NCBI GenBank assembly: GCA_016987375.1
Contig: PJRA01000172.1
Location: 344,150-408,149 of the forward strand
Length of the DNA: 64,000 bases
From: Brachionus koreanus
Taxonomy: Eukaryota; Rotifera; Eurotatoria; Ploima; Brachionidae
Direction: 5' to 3'
In this document: piece after piece, positions 22,601 to 32,801 of the stretch
How the letters are laid out: the number at the start of each line of letters is the position of its first letter
Position numbering within the stretch: position 1 is the stretch's first letter
The notes under the pieces: generated by a model
The model's database searches: none
Told to the model about the DNA's origin: nothing
Seen by the model: only the letters and a program-made list of their open reading frames with translations
Position numbers and translations under genes: made by a program

Positions 22601-23658
22601 TATGATCAATTTTTAATCAATCAATCAATTAAGAGTTAGAGAAATTTAATTGAATTTTTTTTCAATTTAATGACATTAAGTTTAAAATTTAAGTATCTAT
22701 GGCCTATGTCATATCATGAGTGCTTATTAATCTTGATCTTAAAAATTAACCAGTAGATAATTGGGCGAATATCTATAAAATAAAGTAAAGAGTAAATAGT
22801 TTTTGCTTTGAGTCTAGACTTGGAATTGATCTTAAATAAATCCAAGGTCCAAACTTTTCATGATTTAAGTTAGAACAAAAAAAAAGCAGTGTTCATGAAT
22901 AACATTTTTAGTTGATTATAGAAAAAAAGCTTAGCCAAATTAATTTATTAAGGTCACGTGAATTTGAACTAAAATAAAAAATAATGTCAGTTATTTAGAA
23001 ATAAATAAATAAATAGATGCTCATTAGCAATCAATAGTATACTCATTTTTTCTCTTTAAATTCACAATAAAATGCTTTGTGGACATTTAAAGTGAAGTTC
23101 ATGCGTATAATTATTTTTTGTGAAACAGCTTTTTGCAGGCAAATTATTTTAAAATACTATTATTTCACATTTATATGTCAAACAACGCCTTTTAATTTGT
23201 TTATATGCTTTTCCTGAAATGAATATACAAGATCTCGGATAAAGTAAATAAATTCATCAACGTTAAGATAAAGACAAATAGTAATTAAGCTTGAAAATAT
23301 TTAATTTTTAAGCCCAAAACAAACCAATGACTTTTGTTATGAATTAAAGCGAAAATTTTCTTGATTAATGGCTTAATCGATTTAAAGTTTTATTTTAGGA
23401 ATAAAATCATGGGTTGAGTTTGATTAAAAAATACATTTCTTAAACTAAGCTAAACGCAAACAATTGGAAAATTTTTGTTGTTATTGTTGTCCTGCTAATC
23501 TATTATTTTCAAAATTGATAGAAGGTTCAATTAAAAGTTGCCTTTTAGTTTAAATGTATTATTTGAATTGGATTTTTTTTTTTGCTTTTTGAATAAATAA
23601 TTTTAGCTAAGATTTTTTAATTTTTAGATCGTCAAAACGAAATGAAAATTCTTATTTA
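19692..23658. other. 4-kb AT-rich region without recognisable genes
   Basis: No ORF, tRNA-like structure or transposon termini found by eye. A (CAA)5 microsatellite is at about 22063. It probably includes the upstream region of the receptor-like gene starting at 23659. Confidence 0.5.
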
Positions 23659-26600
23659 ATGAGACATCTTAATTTGAATTCAAATCAGCATTTAGAATTG
23701 GACTTAATTAAAACAATGTTAATTTGCTTCATAATTAACGTTTTTATTTGTAATTTTTTCTCAATTTTTGTTTCTGGTGAACTTGAGACATTCAAATTTA
23801 ACAATGTTACAAACGAATGCAATATAATAGACAACGAATACTGCATTCACAAGCCTTTAAAAGGTTAATTAATTTAATTTAAAATATGACTTAATTTAAT
23901 CTATTTACATTATTCAGACGATTGTACAGTGACAATCATCTCTCCTTTCTCTTGTGCTAGTCAACAAAATGAGACATCATGTGATTTTTTTCTAGATTGG
24001 AGCACAATCAATGACGATGTTGCAAAGTTTACTCTGAGCAAATACAACTACAAAATGGATGAATGGATAGCAATTATATTCTCCAATTCTAATATTTCTA
24101 ATACTGAAGTATGTAAAATTGTGAATTTAGGAAAAAATAAAATTTTTAAAATCCTAGGTAAATTCTGACATAATAATTACACTGTTGCCTTCGACTAGCA
24201 AAGCTCGACTTTTGAATGGGTAAAGCTATTTGGATTATGGTTTTCTTATTTAATTTTTTTTTAGTATTATAAAAGGTTCGGATGTAATTTTGGTTGATGA
24301 TTTACAGGAAATAGATAGCTATAATTATAGCGAAAAAAAATTACTTAGCCGAAAAATATCATTTACAAAAAATTATGTTGATATTGAGTTTTCATTTAAA
24401 TACACATCTGATAAATCAATTAATCTCAACAAGTGCTCAAAAAATGATCCGAGCAAAGGATTTTACATGTTTTTAATGAGTGGAAAGTTGGATGAAAAAT
24501 TCAATATTCTTTTCGAGACCGCAACTATTCCCAAAATATTTGGTCCATTCTGTTTGGCTTCTTGCTCAAAAAATTTGCCCTTTTTCAAAATAAGTCCGTC
24601 GAAAAATCAAACTACAGTTTTGAAAAATCAAGAAAAAAAACAAGCGATTACTTTAAGAAACAAATCGGACCTAGTTACAAACATATCTACAAACACAGAT
24701 TTTTACTCAATCGACAATACCACAATTTTGTCTGGTTATTTTGATAATAACGCTGAAAATTCAAGCACAGTTGTTAGCGTACCAATCACTCCTGAAATTG
24801 AAAATTCAACTAATTTGGCTGCCAAATCAACTGAACTTGTCACTACTGTAATGTCCACCACAGCATCATTGGAAACTATTAGCACTGAGGCTTTGATTAC
24901 AACAAAAAGTGAGATCATCGATTTACCGTCAACAGAAAACACAAATACTTCAGTTAAAGTTACAACAATAACAGAAGTAGTTACAACAACTACAATGACT
25001 AGTTTGTCATCCTCTCCAGAAAATTTTTGCTCTGATCAAGTTCATAATTTGTCTAATTTCTATTTCACATATATTTATGATCATCGAGTTCAATCTTTTG
25101 AGTATACTTTAACGGTTAATTTAAACTATAGCTTTAGAAGGATAGGCATTTTCAATATAAATCCTTTTAACAAAGTAATTATAGAAAATTAACAATTATC
25201 TTTTTTATTTTAATTTTTTTTTCATTAGAAAGAAACTTTTTTGGTAGTCGCTGAAACAAATGAAACTGCATCAAAAACGTAACTTTTTATTTAAGCCAGA
25301 AAATTTAAAATACACAATTTCGATTATTAGGTACACTAACAAAAATGAATCAGAAAGCATATCGTCTTCAGTTGATAACAATAAAATAACATTTAGTATT
25401 CCTAGAGAACTAGAATTGACAAACAATGTCTCAATGAAAGATTGTCTATATTTCAATTTTTATATAGGAAATGACAGCGATATTAGCACCATGGAATTCA
25501 TTTCTCATCCAAATGAAAATTCTCTAGCAATGTCAAAAGTTGAGTTTGTTTGCTTAGAAAAATGTCCCAATATTGGTATTTAAATTGAAAATTATTTTTA
25601 TAAAAACAATTTTTAATTTTTAAAATATTAGAAAGAAAAAAAATAGAAATATATCTAAAATTCAATGTCAATAATTATTTGTATCATCCTGACTTGGATA
25701 ATTTAAATAGTGAAAAGTCTAAAAATTTATCTTTGAACATTATTGAAATAGTAAGTTTGAATTTTTTCTAAATAAAAATTAATTTTTGTCTTTAGTTTAG
25801 GACGATATTGACCGATAAATTTGATAGCTTCAAAATAATCAATATTCTAAAGGCAAACAACAAAAAAAAATCTTTTAAAAGACAAATAATGGCTGATTTC
25901 ATAATCATTGAGTCAATATTGACTGTTTTGTCCGAAAATAGTCAAAAATTTACTCAAAACAATGTTTTGAAAATTCTTCGTGAAAATTCCTCATTTTCTC
26001 ATCTGTACCAAATTAATGGATTTAATTTAATTGAAACTTTTTCACAAAAAACATCTACTTCAATTCAAACAACCACTTTAAGACGTAAGTATTTAGAATT
26101 TTTCAAAAGTCAATTAAATATACAAACACCAGAAATACACGAGGGGTTTTTTACTCCCTTTTTTGAAAAACTGAAACTTGAATTTTATCACATACAAATA
26201 AAATTTTAAAAAATTGCTTTTGTTTGCTAAAAATCTTGAATTTATTTATTTAGAAAATGAATAAATTTTCACATAACATGTTTAATTTATCTTAATAACT
26301 TTATTTGAAATTTTAATGAGAAATCAGTTTAAAAATTTTAAATCTAATATTTTTTAAGCATATGACACCGAATATTCAAAGATTTTTGCATTGGCCTTAG
26401 TGTTTAGTTTATTAGTGACAGTTCTAGTTCTTGGAGGTGCTTTGTTTGCTTATCATCGATGGCAAAAGTCAAAATCACATGGAACTAATGGTCTGAGACT
26501 CGCGGTACCTAATCGCCGAGTTGATTATGAAGGTCAGATGATCGATTTAGATTCTTCACAGGAAAATAAATTTACCACTGAAGGCTTAGATCTTGAATTT

Positions 26601-28298
26601 GTCAATCCGGCATTTGAAGAAAATGGCAAAGAAAACACTAATTTGAATTTCACTGACTTTACAGGAAGTCGTGAAGTCGGCATAGACATCGGGACACTAG
26701 AAGAAAATTCACCAAAACAGCCAGTTATCATGGAAGAAATTAACGAAAAAGACGATGAGTATAAAAACTTGCGCAGCATTCTAAACGAATGTCTTAAACC
26801 AGAAATAGAAACAAAGAATTCAAATGGTTCTTTGTTTAATAGCTATGAAATTCATAATCAAAACTTACATCGGGCAACTAAATGTGAAAATTTAAAAGCT
26901 GAAAATGATGAAATCAATTTCGACTACTTCGATGAGTACAAAAAAAATGCGAATGATTCTCAAACTTTAAAAAATAGCTCACAAAGTGAAATAAATGAGG
27001 AAAAAAATGCAATTTCTCTTAAAGATCAAGATTTAGATTCTTTTGATGATAAAACAGAAGAAGTAGCCAATATTTTTAGTAAAGACATTGAGAAAAATCT
27101 GCCAGAATTATTTGGTGAATATTTGGAAGAAGATGTTGTTAAAAAAAAGACGAAAAAAATACAATTAGACCAAGAATCAATTGAAAGTGCGGCTAAGGAC
27201 TCGTTGAATATATCAACTGATGAACACTCTGAAGAAGAAGATTTCAAACCAATAGACAAAAATGCATTCAAAAACTTTCGTGTTGAATCCAATAATAAAT
27301 TTATAATTGATGAAAGCAAAAGTTCTTTCAAAGAATTGTTTAAACAGAAGAGTGAAAATGGTGAAAAAAATGAAAATACACCCAATTATGAGCTCAAGGA
27401 CAAGTCGAGCAAAGCTGACATTCTAAAACTTTTTTCAGGAGGAATAGGTAGCTCTAATTCATAAAAAAAAACATTCTTAATACTAAAAAATTATTTTTCT
27501 TTAGCTGAATTTTCTACTCCAAGAGTTTGTGTTTTGAACACACATTCAAAATCAGTCGAATTGGGCTTACATTTTAGCGATAATAGAAACAACATGATAC
27601 TTGATATAGAAAAGAATTCGCCGGCAGAATTGGCCGGTGTTAAGCCTGGCGATAAGATTTTATTCATTGGTAGCGTTAATGTTGAAAAATCAACATGTGA
27701 AGATGTCAAAAATAAAATAAGCCAAGCTATATTAAGTTCATCTAATAACGAAATAACTCTAGTTGTAATGAATGCTATTGAATATAATATTTCTAAGTCT
27801 AACGAAACACTGTTGATTAAAAAAGAACTAGATAATGATAAAAATATCTTAGAAAAAAAAACTAATAGCCAAGATTCCATTGATGCTGTAAAATCTCAAA
27901 ATGAAACAGAATTCAATCCATTCGATGACATACCAAACGAAATGATAACTCCTTTTTTGCACTATTCATCTATCCCTCCACCAGACACATTTCAAGTAAC
28001 TGATGAAGACAACATGAGAAATGATTCTTTGGAAGAATCTACCAGTGAAACAGTGTCAAGTTGTATTGATATGAATAAGAAAAAAGATGAAATTCAAAAC
28101 AATTTGAACGATATTGATTTTATTTCTAATTTTACATCAACAACTGATATTTATAATGAGACAAACTCGAATCCATCTAACTTTTTATTTCCAGAAAGTT
28201 CTCAATTCAAAATTCCCTGGTCAATAGAAAACTCTTATTCAGAAAACACCGAAAACACGACAAAACCTATATCGGATCAATGTAAAAAAGAATTTTAA
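23659..28298 (+). CDS. Single-pass membrane protein: DOMON-like, Thr-rich stalk, SEA-like, TM, PDZ
   Basis: Exons 23659-23863, 23918-24108, 24158-24219, 24265-25174, 25229-25243 (microexon, uncertain), 25296-25575, 25632-25750, 25796-26084, 26359-27447, 27505-28298; phases close to about 1317 residues. A hydrophobic N-terminal stretch (TMLICFIINVFICNFFSIFV) is a probable signal/anchor. The first ectodomain part (FFLDWSTINDDVAKFTLS, DEWIAIIFSN, GSDVILVDDLQE) resembles a DOMON fold. A Thr/Ser-rich mucin-like stalk follows, then a second Cys-containing region. LKFNVNNYLYHPDLDN through ADFIIIES resembles a SEA domain just before the TM (ALALVFSLLVTVLVLGGALF). The acidic cytosolic part ends in a PDZ: LGLHF, then DIEKNSPAELAGVKPGDKIL and VEKSTCEDVKNKI. 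I recognise no named orthologue. The PDZ is confident; DOMON and SEA are by-eye calls. Confidence 0.75.
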
Positions 28299-28762
28299 TA
28301 ATTTTAAAATCTTTTTTATTAAACAGTGAATCAATAGTAAAAATGACTATACGGTAAATGTACTCTAATTTGTAACTTAATTTATAGTTTTATCTTTTTT
28401 TATTTATTATTTTATTTATATAATTAAATATACTAACTTATTTCATATTTTTTTTTTTTTTTATAAAATCCAAAATGGTTGTCATCGGAAAAATTGAAAT
28501 CAATTTTAAAAAGAAAAAATTTTGAAAAATTATTGAATCATAATCTATTAAAGCTCATTGTTAATTTAAAATAATTTTTTATTTTAATCTTACATTATAT
28601 AAATACTATAAAATTTTATATTCTTAAATTAGATTTTATTTTTTTTAAATTAAAATTCAAAATTTAGTAAACAATAAATAAATTAGAAAAAATTTTTTAT
28701 TATTTTTTTATTTCAAAATTTTTTAATTTTTGAATCAAAAATTTAAATTTTCGCGAGAAAAA
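28299..28762. other. Convergent 3' flanks, AT-rich
   Basis: Nothing but AT-rich DNA between the PDZ-protein stop and the SECIS. It should contain both polyadenylation regions. Confidence 0.5.
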
Positions 28763-28862
28763 GATTAAATAGAATTAATCGATTAAAAATCGATCTAAAG
28801 CTTTCTTTTTTAAAAGAATTCAGCTTCAAATGTCATAAATTTCTAATGAATTTTATTTAATC
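28763..28862 (-). promoter_or_regulatory. SECIS element, type II (3' UTR of the selenoprotein)
   Basis: On the minus strand: helix I GATTAAATA (28862-28854) pairs with TATTTAATC (28771-28763). The core quartet is ATGAC (28836-28832) opposite CGAT (28792-28789), giving U-U, G-A, A-G and C-C. Helix II ATTTGAAGCT (28831-28822) pairs with AGCTTTAGAT (28802-28793). An unpaired GAA at 28821-28819 puts the conserved AA 11 nt from the core. A mini-helix TTCTTT/AAAGAA closes on a TAAA loop. It starts about 48 nt after the stop codon of the gene that carries an in-frame TGA. Confidence 0.88.
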
Positions 28863-28909
28863 TGTCCCAAGTACTTAAAATTTTGATTTCTTGTCAATGG
28901 AAAAATTTA

Positions 28910-29634
28910 TCATTTTTTAATATTTAATGCTTTTAAAATATCATCAGCATTAACCATTTGTGAAGCATCTTCTTGTTTGTATTCAAACAGAGCTTTACCA
29001 TTTTGAGCTACTACTAAGGCTCCACCATTTTGGAAGCCGTCTCCTTTCATGTCTCCCTTAATACCGAGTTCTTTACTTCTATTGTTGGCGTCAGTCCAAG
29101 CTTTCGATAGGAGTTTTTTAAATAAATCAAAGAATGAAAATCGTTGAAATTGAAGGGCTTTGTAGCATTCCATTTGCGGATCCACAAACAGTTCTAATAA
29201 TTTCAAATGCGATATAAATTTATTTATTTTATTTTATTTTCTAACTCACCACCAGCAAAGTATCCTTCTTGAACAAACGGCTGAACAAAGCGTGAGTCAA
29301 ATCCGATTCCAATAAAACTTTAGTAATCAAAATTATAGATTGATAGAAAACAAGAAAATTATTCTAAAAATACCGGACATTATTATTATCTAATGTTGGT
29401 TTTATTGAATTAGACAACTCTTTAGCTGCCAGCCGACAGAACTGTCATCCAAATCGACGAAAAAAAAGAATTACACATGGAGAATCTTTCCAGAATGTTT
29501 CAACAGCAGTTTTGGTCTAAATATTTGAATTTTTAGAAATGCAATTTAATTTCTTTGTTTCTTACTGTTTCTATTTCACCAGCACTGTTAACTTTCTGGA
29601 CAAGAATTTTCGCTATCTTAGACGGCGAAGACAT
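28910..29634 (-). CDS. PRXL2B: PRXL2B/SelU-type thioredoxin-fold selenoprotein
   Basis: Exons: complement of 29566-29634, 29374-29516, 29250-29317 and 28910-29193, 187 residues (human PRXL2B 198). Exon 2 reads FFRRFG, TGA, QFCRLAAKELS: the in-frame TGA (29445-29447) replaces the first Cys of the FFRRFGCxxC motif of PRXL2B/FAM213B, as selenocysteine does in SelU proteins. The downstream GYFAGELFVDP, CYKALQF and LVVAQNGKALFEY match the family. A type II SECIS lies in the 3' UTR. PRXL2B homologues are thioredoxin-like reductases (prostamide/prostaglandin F synthase activity in mammals); substrate here unknown. The ORF ends TGA immediately followed by TAA. Standard gene callers would split or truncate this gene at codon 47. 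Confidence 0.92.
29445..29447 (-). other. Selenocysteine (UGA) codon, residue 47
   Basis: TGA in phase between GGA and CAG, at the catalytic position of a U-x-x-C redox motif. Both flanking sequence and downstream exons stay in frame and family-like, and a SECIS is present. Confidence 0.9.
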
Positions 29635-30894
29635 TCTTGTTCTATTTTATTCTTAAATTTTCTTAAATTATTGAAAATAAATTTAGTAAAAATTAGAGTT
29701 GGTTAAGTTTTTTATATTTAATCACGTTCTTATTTCATCTTTATTTATTTATTACATTAGGAAAATTATGCAACAATTTTATGATTAAGCAAAATTTTTG
29801 AAAAAGCGTGATTTAGTTTATGTTGCAAATATCATTTCATAATGTCTATAATTAAACTATTATGCAAAATTTTAAAATGCTTTTCAAAAAGTTAAACTAA
29901 AGACTAAAAATTTATTAATGATTTAGATTAATTCTAATCCAAAGTATTATTTTAATGCTTTATCTTGAATTTAGTTTTATATGATATTTGGCTAAAACAC
30001 TATCATTACAAGATACAATGCTAATCATATTAATTGAATTTTTAAATAAAAAAACCAAGATCGTATTTAATTTTAGTGGGAAAACTCTTATTTTCAGGAC
30101 TGATCTGATGCTATATCTTCTTGATTTTTCGACAAATTGCTTGAATACTGATATTCTAACACACAAAATAATGCATAGTTTCATCGGGTTTCTTAGTAAA
30201 ATCAGAATGAAACTGTTAATTCCATTTTTTGTCATTTGTTGATTTTTTTATACATTGCATTTTATTTTTAAATTTGTTTGTTTACAGCATCTGTAACACT
30301 CAATGGATACCTTTTTTTATGCTCTTTATCATAGAGACTGTTTATAAGATTTCCAAAAATCCAATTTTTTTTACTCAAAATTTTAGTTAGACAAATTTTT
30401 AAACCCATTTGGATTCAATTTTATGACTTGACTTAATAAAGTTTAGTGACATTTGTCGCATGGACTACGAGATAATTATCCTTTTTAGCCCATCATTGTT
30501 TGCTTAAAAATTCATTTGAATTTGTTTCGAATTTTTCATAGAGACTATAACAGTAGTTTATTCACCATTTGAAGATAATTTTAAAGTTCTTCTTGCTTCT
30601 GCGCAAATTTGCCGAAGCGTACTCCTAACTAAACTTAAAGTTAAGTTCGGTCTCTTTTCGGAGATTGTATTCACTTAACATTTTTTCAGCGTTTCAGATA
30701 GCCCAATCTTTAATTGATGGAAAAAAAAGATATAACTTTTCGAAAAACAGATGTTGCACTTATATTATTATTATCTAGTAAAAACTCAATTTCTTTTTTA
30801 AACAAACATTTTATTTTAATACTCGAATATTTTGAGCTCAAATGGCTAAGATCACCTTCCTCACCAGTAAACTGATGCATAATACATGATGCAT
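29635..30894. other. Non-coding stretch before the LINE cluster
   Basis: No supported gene. About 30590-30700 is less AT-rich than its surroundings and could be an eroded exon or TE piece, but it matches nothing I recognise. Confidence 0.45.
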
Positions 30895-31115
30895 AGTAAA
30901 TCGCGATTTGGTCTTTAGTCCAACTGCAATAAAAAAAGACTTGATGAGCTGGACAGAAACAAATCAATAGGCACTGATAGCATACATCCATATGTACTTA
31001 GAGAGTGCAGTGATGTATTGTGTGAACCACTGTCTTTTCTGTTCAAGTTATCATTCGAGTCTAGTGTGATACCAGCATGTTGGAAAAGAGCTAATGTTAC
31101 TCCAGTATAAAAGTT
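30895..31115 (+). pseudogene. LINE family A fragment (pre-RT/RT start)
   Basis: Nearly identical at nucleotide level to about 60411-60628: both run from GATTTGGTCTTxAGTCCAAC through GCTAATGTTACTCCAGTATAA. The protein reads DELDR(S/N)KSIGT, HPYVLRECSDVLCEPLSFLF. This copy carries a small indel and ends at 31115, joined directly to a different LINE (family B). Both copies share the same in-frame TAA. Confidence 0.8.
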
Positions 31116-32735
31116 AAAGTTAAAAATCAAGTTCAACTACATTATGAAAACTTGAAACATGGGAAAATTGAACCATTTTTCCATACCAGTGAAGTTGATG
31201 AAATTCTTAAAACTCTGAAGTGCAAAAAATCGCCTGGTTATGATGAAATATGCAACGAGTTTTATATATTTGGCTCATGCGATAAACTTATTATAATACT
31301 AACATGGTTTTTCAATGCGTTGGTAAGCTTTGGTTATCTACCAAATCTTTTCAATGTATCGATGGTGACACCGATCCCCAAGAAAGACGTCACAAATGAA
31401 CCATCAGACTTCCGTCCGATATCAGTATCTACTTCGTTGGCTACAATGTTTGAAGCTCTTTTACTTAGTAGAACTAGCTGTCTAAATCAGACTAATCCTA
31501 ACCAATTTGGGTACAAGAAAAAAATTTCCTGTAAACATGCATATTTCCTGGTAAATGAGACTATGAATTACTATAGACAAAATGGCTCAAAACTACACGT
31601 AGTTTGTCTTGATGCAAGTAAGGCCTTTGACAAGCTGTGGAGAGATGGTCTGTTCTACAAATTAATTGTTAGAATTCCGGATGCGATTTGGCGAGTGCTA
31701 TATGTTTATTATAGTATTTCAAAAATAGTCATAAAATATGAAAATGAGGTTAGTGAAATGATGATTAAAACAAATGAAGGAGTTAAACAGGGAGGTATCC
31801 TATCTCCTTATTTGTTTAATTACTTCATTAACGACCTTTTAAACGAATGCACCAATTTAAATATTGGGGCATCGATTAATGGTATTAACCTCTCGATAAT
31901 AGCATACTGTGACGACATCGTTTTACTTGCGCCCTCTTTTGGCCAGTGTCAAAAGCTACTAGAAATTTGCTCGAATTATTCAATAGCCTGGAAAATTGAT
32001 TTCAATCCTGACAAATCTATGGCACTATTAATTCAAAAAACCAATGTTAGCAATGAACCTAAATTATCAGTCTATGGTAAAGAAATACCTTTCGTTAAAA
32101 GTGTTGAGTATCTAGGCCTACCAATTGGTAATACAAAATATGTCAATAACTTTATTGAAGAAAAGTGGAAAAAAGTTGAAAAAAGCTTGTACGGTCTCTA
32201 TGGATTGGGTTGTAAACCCAAACAAAGTAGCCCAAAACTTGTCTATTTCTATACAAACAATTTTGTCAGTCTATTTTTAGACATACACTGGACCTGACCT
32301 TTATTGGAGACAAGAAACTCAGTGAACTGGAAACAAGAGAAAATCTTCTTCTTAAACGGACGTTTGGGATAAAGAAATTTGCTAGAATGAAACCAATTTT
32401 AAAGTCATTTCGTATTGAAAAAGTAGAACAAATTTATCAAAAACATAAGATATTCTTCCTAAAACAGATTAAACAAAGCAGCACTTGTTTTAGTCTCTTA
32501 ACCTACTTAAGGGATCATTATGAAACTTATGATCAAAAAAACAATTCCGTGTGCAAGCAATTGTCCAATTTAGAAAAAAAAATATACATAAGTGTTACTG
32601 ATTTTGATCCAAGGACAGCGATAGAATTGATTGAACACATACATACTGAGAAAAATCGTGGCTTGGTTGACTCGATTAAATTTATACTATCTAAAATAGA
32701 AGAAAAAATTTCAAAAAAATTAGATCATCTTTATT
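31116..32735 (+). pseudogene. LINE family B reverse-transcriptase ORF, 5'-truncated, one frameshift
   Basis: Open from about 31152 to 32297: CKKSPGYDEI, DFRPISVSTSLATMFE, CLDASKAFDKLWRDGLFYKL, NEGVKQGGILSPYLFNYFIND, and AYCDDIVLLAP with a YCDD catalytic box, then SVEYLGLPIG. This is a complete RT palm of a non-LTR element. A frameshift near 32285 moves the reading frame. It continues from 32300 (LSELETRENLLLKRTFG) into 32387-32761, where the C-terminal end is duplicated as the left arm of the 271-bp repeat. No endonuclease domain is upstream; the sequence abuts a family A fragment. Confidence 0.88.
32465..32735 (+). repeat. 271-bp direct repeat, left copy (LINE B 3' coding end)
   Basis: Matches 35998-36268 over 271 bp with two substitutions seen (ACCTAC/ACCTCC and GAACAC/GAAAAC). 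It encodes the C-terminal part of LINE B (SNLEKKIYISVTDFDPRTAIE). The endogenous viral segment starts immediately after it. Confidence 0.95.
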
Positions 32736-32761
32736 GGAGCAGACTCCACGACAAATTTTAG

Positions 32762-32793
32762 TATAAATAAAAGTAACTTAACAAAAGTTCAGT
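32762..32793 (+). promoter_or_regulatory. Core promoter of the capsid-like ORF (TATA + CAGT initiator)
   Basis: TATAAATA at 32762-32769 and TCAGTC around 32789-32794 are spaced so the initiator A (32791) is 29 bp downstream of the TATA start, 11 bp before the ATG at 32802. TATA plus CAGT initiator is the usual layout of densovirus promoters. Confidence 0.6.
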
Positions 32794-32801
32794 CTAAGAA
32801 A

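Noticed and set aside
24736..24942. Minus-strand ORFs overlapping the DOMON/PDZ gene (also 26534-26779, 27026-27385, 27491-27880)
   Set aside because: They are antisense shadows of the real + strand exons.
28440..28470. Poly-T tracts as terminators
   Set aside because: Homopolymer runs are ubiquitous in this AT-rich DNA and carry no specific signal.
32736..32747. Small GGAG-CAGA-CTCC hairpin as a viral terminal repeat
   Set aside because: Too short, and no matching sequence at the other end; it cannot be called a parvoviral hairpin telomere.
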